Assembly: GCF_001540865.1 (NCBI RefSeq)
Contig: NC_033631.1
Location: 5,117,282-5,181,281, forward strand
Length of the DNA: 64,000 nt
Direction: 5' to 3'
Source: Ananas comosus
Lineage: Eukaryota; Streptophyta; Magnoliopsida; Poales; Bromeliaceae
Shown: positions 58,246 to 64,000 of the stretch, one piece after another
Numbering within the stretch: the stretch's first letter is position 1
Layout: each line of letters starts with the position of its first letter
The notes under the pieces: model-generated
Database searches by the model: none
What the model was told of the DNA's origin: nothing
What the model saw: the letters and a program-made list of their open reading frames with translations, nothing else
Made by a program: the position numbers and the translations under genes

Positions 58246-60665
58246 TATAGCACACTGAACTTTAGCAAATTGCAAGGTTCTAGTGTTCGAATAGTGTTTA
58301 GTACTATTGCTGGAGTGTTTGTGGGTCGTTGATTGTGTTCCGACCTATTTACTCGCGTCATAAGGAGCAAGGGTGAGTACTTAGCACCAAAAACTCTAAA
58401 CTGTAGGTTTTGGGGTGCTGGGTACCGGTACCAGAGGGAGGTACCGGAACCCCGTCGCGTAACCGAGAGGGGTGCTCTCGTGTTTGGGCTCTGCGAGGCA
58501 AAGTACCGGTACTGCATTGCCCGAGTACCGGTACTGGTGCCTAGTACCGGCACTGCATCGCGCAGGTACCGGTACCCTGCAATCTGTCTGATTGACAGAG
58601 GCTCGGGTTTGCGCTTTTGGTCGCGGGGTACCGGTACTCCAGCCCGCGCACCGGTATGCAGTGCAGCTGCAAGCTGCATATTTTTTAGGGGCCTTTTTGG
58701 GATTGTTACATCTCCATAAATAACCCTCCACCCCTTTGAGGGGCTTTTTGTGCTGGGAACCTGAGGAGAAAGAGGTGAGTCTCCTCCTTAACCTCTCTCT
58801 AGATTTCAACTCTTTTCTTGTGAGATTTCTTGGATTAATCCCCTCTTTTTGCTTCTTCTTCATGGGGGTTGCTATTTGGACCTTGGAGAAGTTTTGGAAT
58901 CGAAGATTTGAGCTTGTTTGAGGAAAGAACTCCAACCCTAGCACCATTCTAGCTTGGTTTGGAGCTTAAAGAGAGATTAGTAGTTTTGATCTCTTCTTTG
59001 GATCATGTTTTGTTGGATTTTTTGGAGATGAAAACCTAGTTTTGGAAATTAGGGTTTCTTTTGGGGTTTTTCTTGGTAGAGCCTTAGGGGCTTAATTGAT
59101 GGTTCTTATGCCTTCGTTTAGGTTGAATTAGAAGTGTTCTAGCTCTCTTTTGGAGTTTGGAAGAGTTCTTCACGACATAAGGTAATTTTCTACCTATTTA
59201 TTGGTTGAATTTTGTGGATCTTGTGTGGTGTTCGTTCGAAACCCCTAACCCTCTTAGAATTTTTGTTAAGGAGCTAGGAGACTAGTGGGCATCCTCGTTC
59301 GTGCAAACGAAGGGGATTTGAGGGGTATCCGGTGGATTTGACCTCATCGAAATGGGTGAACTCCTCCTATGTCATTACTTTTATTGTAAAATAGAAAATC
59401 ATGCATATTCATGCTAGATAGAGTATAAATGAATTTTTGAATGCTCAAAATGCATATGCCATATATCATGTTTTGATAACCTCTATGTAGTAGAGAGACA
59501 AGTATATAGTAAACATGCAAGTGAATGACACTCTTTACCTATGGTTGGAATCATGTTTCATTTAGTGAAAATGACAAGTTGTACATGCTCTTGGATATAA
59601 AACTTATACTTGACATAGTGAACAATAATGTCATATAATGACACTTGATTTAGTAAATGGTTAAACCTTTACATGTTGACATAGAGATAGGCCGTTGGAT
59701 AATTAGCATATATACCATGTTTTAGACATGATGACAGTGGACTTGGGATGGATGATTATGCTTGTTTGCCATTGTGCTCTTTCGCACATGCTTGTGAGAG
59801 TCGCTCCCCACAAGCCGGCACTCCGAAGATAGCCAACGCGACACAAGCTCGCCCGTGCAGGATTGGGCACCGAAATGGGATGCCGTGGGGAGACTCATTC
59901 CTAAAATGGGAATGTTGACTACCACGGGACCATTAGGCACGGCGCAAGCCGGAATACACTTGTGTAGGTCTTAGTGGATTGGAACAATGAAAAATAAAAG
60001 TGAAATGTGGTCATCATACTAGTTAGTGCATACTAGTTGTACATACTCATTCATGGTAGAATAGCACTTATACATGTGAAACTTCATGCTAAGTAAAGGC
60101 ATAGTAGTTAGTAAATCTTAATAATTGCTCATATATATATTGCTTATTTAGTTACATCCTTATACTACATATGCCTCCATGACCTAGTGGTGTATTTCGC
60201 TGATGTCGGTGGCTTATCCACTGGGAACTATTGACTAATAGTTCTTATTCCCATTGTATTGTTGTTTTTGTTTACAGAGCCATCCGCACCAGGAGAGGCT
60301 AGGATCGCAGCAAAAGGGTCGCGTCTAGCTAGATAGCTTGGAGTATTTCCGCTAGGTGGTTTATCTCTCTTTTTATTTTTGTTGGAGAGATATTTTATAC
60401 CCTATGTGTAGAGACCACCATTTTGTATCTAGTGCTATGTATATGGATCTCGGTTGTATGTATTACTTCATGGATTATGATAGTTGTTTAGCTCTTTTTA
60501 TTCTATTTGTCTTCAGAGATTAATTGTTTTCATGCTCTGATATTATACTAGTTGTTATACTTTTGTTTTATTTATAGTATTGTTGTAGACGCCTTATATG
60601 TTGTAGGCATATGGCGGGTTTGGACAAGCACCGAGCGGGCTTCCGCTGGGTCCCGGAGCGTGACA
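58246..60665 (+). mobile_element. Solo LTR D, about 2.42 kb, in copia-2
   Basis: Starts TATAGCACACTGAAC (expected TGTAG from inverse comparison with E) and ends GGTCCCGGAGCGTGACA. The flanks are ACAAT (58241-58245) and GCAAC (60666-60670), a target duplication with two transitions. The copia-2 frame (VAAVAVG) is restored on removal. Six ACCGGT palindromes, mostly GTACCGGTAC, lie at 58423-58656. A pyrimidine-rich leader with GAG|GTGAGT near 58771 follows. Confidence 0.9.
58420..58660. repeat. ACCGGT palindrome array in LTR D
   Basis: Six exact ACCGGT hexamers, plus two with one change, four of them in a GTACCGGTAC context. Solo LTR E has two at about the same distance from its start. Confidence 0.9.
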
Positions 60666-60670
60666 GCAAC

Positions 60671-61206
60671 AGCAGCAACTCTTGCTCCATTTCCAACGCG
60701 TAGGGTAAGCTTTCCATCCCTAAGTCTTCGACTTTGTTTTAGCCCCTGCATTGAAATACATAAATGCGAGGTGCATCGAGAGTCAATGACCCATGTAAAG
60801 TAGAACAAACCGATAAGTTAGTAGTTTTAATGACATGAATCTCGGACATACCTTCAAAAGTCTTGTCTTTTACCTTGTCTTTAAGGCTAGCCAAATAGTC
60901 CGGACAATTCCTTTTCCAATGGCCATCCTTTTGACAGTGGAAACAAGTTCCTTTAGTGGCCTTCTTTTTAAGAATTACCTTGGCAAGTTCAGTCTTTGAC
61001 ATTTTCACAGGCTTCTTCTTTCTCCATTTAGACTTTCTTTTGGAGGAAGTCCTTTCAATGGCCAAAACTGACCCCTTATTGACTTTTAGCATTCCTTCAG
61101 CTGTGACCAACATATTCAATAGCTCGGTGAGAGTGCAAGTAATTTTATTCATTTGGAAATTTAAGGTGAACTGAGAAAATGAATTTGGCAAGGATTGTAA
61201 GATCAA
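60671..61206 (-). pseudogene. Copia-2 Gag C-terminus with zinc knuckle and protease start
   Basis: The minus strand reads a basic stretch (RTSSKRKSKWRKKK) and CFHCQKDGHWKRNC, a complete CX2CX4HX4C zinc knuckle (codons at 60904-60945), used by Gag to bind RNA. Then comes KTTNLSVCSTLHGSLTL, where the protease should begin, and WVIDSRCTSHLC: the active-site motif, normally DSGA, reads DSRC and is lost. The post-protease piece LTLRVGNGARVAAVAV follows and continues beyond LTR D at 58245. Confidence 0.9.
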
Positions 61207-61677
61207 ATCTGTTTAGAGTTCTGCGTCCATAGCCATTCCGAGCTTCTCAAGCCACTCAATGTCCCTAATCAATTCCAAGCAATGATTATTGACTGACTGA
61301 CCATCAGACATCTTAGCCCTAAACAGTTGCTTCGACACTTCGTAGCGGGCTTTTCGACTTTGCTCATCATACAACTCCTTGAGATGGAGCAAAATATCAG
61401 CAGCACTCTCCATGTGCTCATGCTGGCGTTGCAATTCATTGCTCATAAACGCAAGCATGTAACATTTTACCTTCATATCGTCATTAGTCCATTTATTTCT
61501 TGCAGCTCTTTACTGAGCTGTTGGATTTTCAGGCACTGCTGGAGCCTTCATGTCCAACACATAGGCTAATTTTTTAGAATTGAGAACAATTCTCAAATTC
61601 CTTAGCCAATCGGTGAAATTCGGTCTAGTTAAACGATTAGTATCGAGTATTTTGGCAAGTAGGTTAGATGCAGCCAT
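61207..61677 (-). pseudogene. Copia-2 Gag N-terminal part
   Basis: The most likely start is MAASNLLAKIL at 61677. The frame continues with LTRPNFTDWLRNLRIVL, RAARNKWTNDDMKVKCYML and ELYDEQSRKARYEVSKQLF, the typical start and UBN2-type core of a copia Gag of the Tork/Angela kind (lineage inferred). Two stops break it: one after NPTAQ near 61513 and one after MDAEL at 61213. Confidence 0.9.
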
Positions 61678-63454
61678 ATTCTGCAGAAGATTAAGATTCT
61701 AATTAGTTGTGTACTTAATCGTAATCCATTTGGTTAGGATCTTTAAATCTAAATGGTGCCTCCCACTAATTTGGCGAATCTTCATACTCCCTGAGAGGAG
61801 AAAATGAAAACTTTATTTAAAAGTTTCTAGTGGGGATTGTGGTTCCATTTGTTTACACATCACCTCATCCTAACAGATTCTTGGCAATGAGCAAACAAAT
61901 AGATGAACAACTCTTATTGAATACTTCTCAAGCAAATTGCAATTTAATCTTTGACCTCCATAAGATATAGGCCTCATCCTGATAGATTCTTGACCGTATC
62001 TCTTGGTTAAGTTAGACCGACCGTTCATTGTGCAAATAAGAATGTCATTGAATACTGATCCTGACAGATTCTTGAATTCAACCCCTTTCTTACCGCATAG
62101 TATCTCATACCAATAGAATGGTTGCGGCTCCCTAATGCAACTGATCCCCGTATCCGGGTGCATCAATCAATACTAAAGAGACACCCACACCCTACAACGG
62201 CGGAAGGCTACTAATGGGTTCATAACACCATATATTAACTTAATATTTCATTTAGGGAGATTAGTTTGTCTCATCGGTTTTAATTTATTATTAATTTACA
62301 TCTCATGCAAACCATCGCATCACATGCATACATACAGCACATATAAAAATAACTACCGGTGATGATCATGAATTTTATCTTGATTCGGGCCTGAGCCACT
62401 AGGCCGGAATCGGATCATAAGGGTATTACATACAAGAAAGCCTTTTCTTATTCTGCGTCTTGATCGGATTGGAGTTGATCAACTCTTGTCTTCTCCCTTA
62501 ATCAGCATCTGGTCCAAATGTGATCCGCATCGCATCAACTCTTGAATACAACGAATCCCTCTGGAACCTAAACTATCTTTTTCCTTATTAATTTTACAAC
62601 AATAACTTTACAACTCATAAAATTAATGAGACACGCAGGTCTCCAAATTATATAATTTAATTGATATATGCAGGCACCTAACAAAAAATAATCTAATACT
62701 GAGTTCTTATTAAATTACAACAATTCAAATCATCACATGATACATGCACATCACAATATCGCTATCCATGATCATCACTCATATACATCACATGCATATA
62801 ATATTAAATTATCTAATTCGAATTCTAATTAATTGGCTTTCGGATTAATTTAAAAATAAATCTTTATTTGTTTCAAGAATCAAAATTCATTCTTAAAATT
62901 ATTAAAAAGATTTAATACATCTCATGTGTTAAATTTTAAAATTTAAAATTAATTTAAATTGCGATTCACGATGCAGTCGCATCCTAGCCGCGTCACCGCA
63001 AGCTGCTTGCCCGCATGGCGCGCGCACGGACATAGCACCATGTGCATATTGTCCATGCACATCACCGCGTACCACATGCAATAAAAAACCCATGCCCTGA
63101 TCTAATTAATTAGTGCTACTATGCACATATTTCGTGGCCATCCTAATTAAAGAGATCACATGTGAAACATTAATGATTAGCATGTGCATGCATGCGTGTC
63201 GTCAAGATGACGGATTCATGCAAGTTCTAATTGCACGTTGGGTGCGCCTCTTCCGCATGCCGACTGCCACAGAAGGGTAAACACCGAGCGCAATATGTAT
63301 TTATTCTCCGTGCAATTTAATTAACGTTTCAAAATAATTAAAATTTTTCGAAAAATATTTTTCATCGTTTTGATTTCAATCAATCCGAAAATTCAACCAA
63401 CATCGAAAAAAAGATTAGATGTAAAACAAAAGACGAGGGTGGCTATGATACTAC
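61678..63454 (-). mobile_element. Copia-2 5' leader between LTR and gag
   Basis: Non-coding, about 1.8 kb, long for a copia leader. Next to the LTR the minus strand reads TAGTATCATAGCC (about 63438-63452), a mutated form of the Met-tRNA primer site TGGTATCAGAGC. The open frame at 61870-62166 has no recognisable product. Confidence 0.7.
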
Positions 63455-64000
63455 TGTAAGAAAATCATGTATACGCAGCGAAAAAAAATAATACAATTAA
63501 AATTTTCTAAAACTAAAGATCACCTCGTGCTTCGTTTTACATCATTAAAAATATATCTAATTGATCTAATCAAACAGAATCTATTTTTTTTTTTTTTTAC
63601 CTTGTGCAGGTCGAGATCACCGGAAGCCGACAATTATTGTTAAAAATTGTTCGTCCTCGCTTAGCCGCGCACGCGCCCGGCCTCTACTCGCGTACACACG
63701 AAATCACGCTCTTAATCGAATTAGACGGCCGCTTCGATCCGTGATCCGATCACAAATTAACTCTTGCGTCAATTTGAAGAAGATGAATCATATTCTAGAT
63801 GTGCTAGCAACTTTTTGAAAATCAAAACCGATCAATTAATTATGGAGAACTTGAGAAAGAGAGAGAGGACTGACGGCTAAGATTTTATTTCTCTTGTATT
63901 AATTTTAATATGTCATATGACATATATTTATAATGAGAAAATTCTAAGCCTAATCCTAATCCTAATCCTAATCGAAATCCTAGTTCAATTGGATTATCCA
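63455..64000 (-). mobile_element. Copia-2, 5' LTR (cut by the window edge)
   Basis: Starts TGTAAGAAAATCATG and follows the left LTR (46311 onwards) to the end of the window, with scattered differences. The palindrome TATGTCATATGACATA is kept near 63909-63924. Confidence 0.9.

Noticed and set aside
61870..62166. 98-codon minus-strand frame in the copia-2 leader
   Set aside because: It lies between the LTR and gag, has no similarity I recognise, and is likely chance.

Overview
This window looks like repeat-dominated chromosomal DNA of a flowering plant, probably a monocot. The reasons are inferential: Ty1/copia and Ty3/gypsy fragments of plant type, initiator-Met-tRNA primer sites, TIR elements related to MULE and PIF/Harbinger, a 5S-related TRIM, and very GC-rich blocks inside long LTRs. 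I see no complete host gene. Two weak host-gene candidates remain: a membrane-anchor first exon at 1711-1945 (minus), possibly of a GT61-type glycosyltransferase, and a small two-exon candidate at 14429-14806 (minus).

Layout. 1-8.2 kb holds the exon, an exact 98-bp duplication, SINE-like sequences and an AT-rich TIR element carrying a nested MULE-type MITE (6186-6728). 8.4-11.6 kb is a decayed Ty3/gypsy element with only gag. 12.4-14.1 kb has a dimeric minisatellite and two related MITE-like copies flanking a TA microsatellite. 15.8-21 kb is a long gypsy-type LTR (with a MITE inside), a primer-binding site and non-coding internal DNA. 21.6-36.2 kb is a minus-strand Ty1/copia element (copia-1) with both LTRs, split by two solo LTRs of about 4.3 kb (A, B). 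36.4-40 kb has Helitron-like termini, a minisatellite and a 5S-related TRIM split by a 934-bp MULE. 40.4-44.4 kb is a solo LTR (E) containing another (F). 46.3-64 kb is a second minus-strand copia (copia-2), whose right LTR runs off the window. It is interrupted by a 7.15-kb gypsy derivative (49564-56714, ending in LTR C and containing solo LTR G) and by solo LTR D (58246-60665).

The order of insertion can be read from target-site duplications: F in E; A and B in copia-1; G in the gypsy derivative, which lies in copia-2; D in copia-2; the MULE in the TRIM. No element looks able to move by itself. The most interesting signals lie in the LTRs and the non-coding internal DNA: an array of ACCGGT palindromes at a constant distance from the LTR start in several different LTRs, a hairpin with two compensated base pairs downstream of the primer site in two elements, and two further stem-loops conserved in position among LTRs A, B and C.

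All coordinates, repeat boundaries and alignments were read by eye. No identities, GC values or ages were computed.
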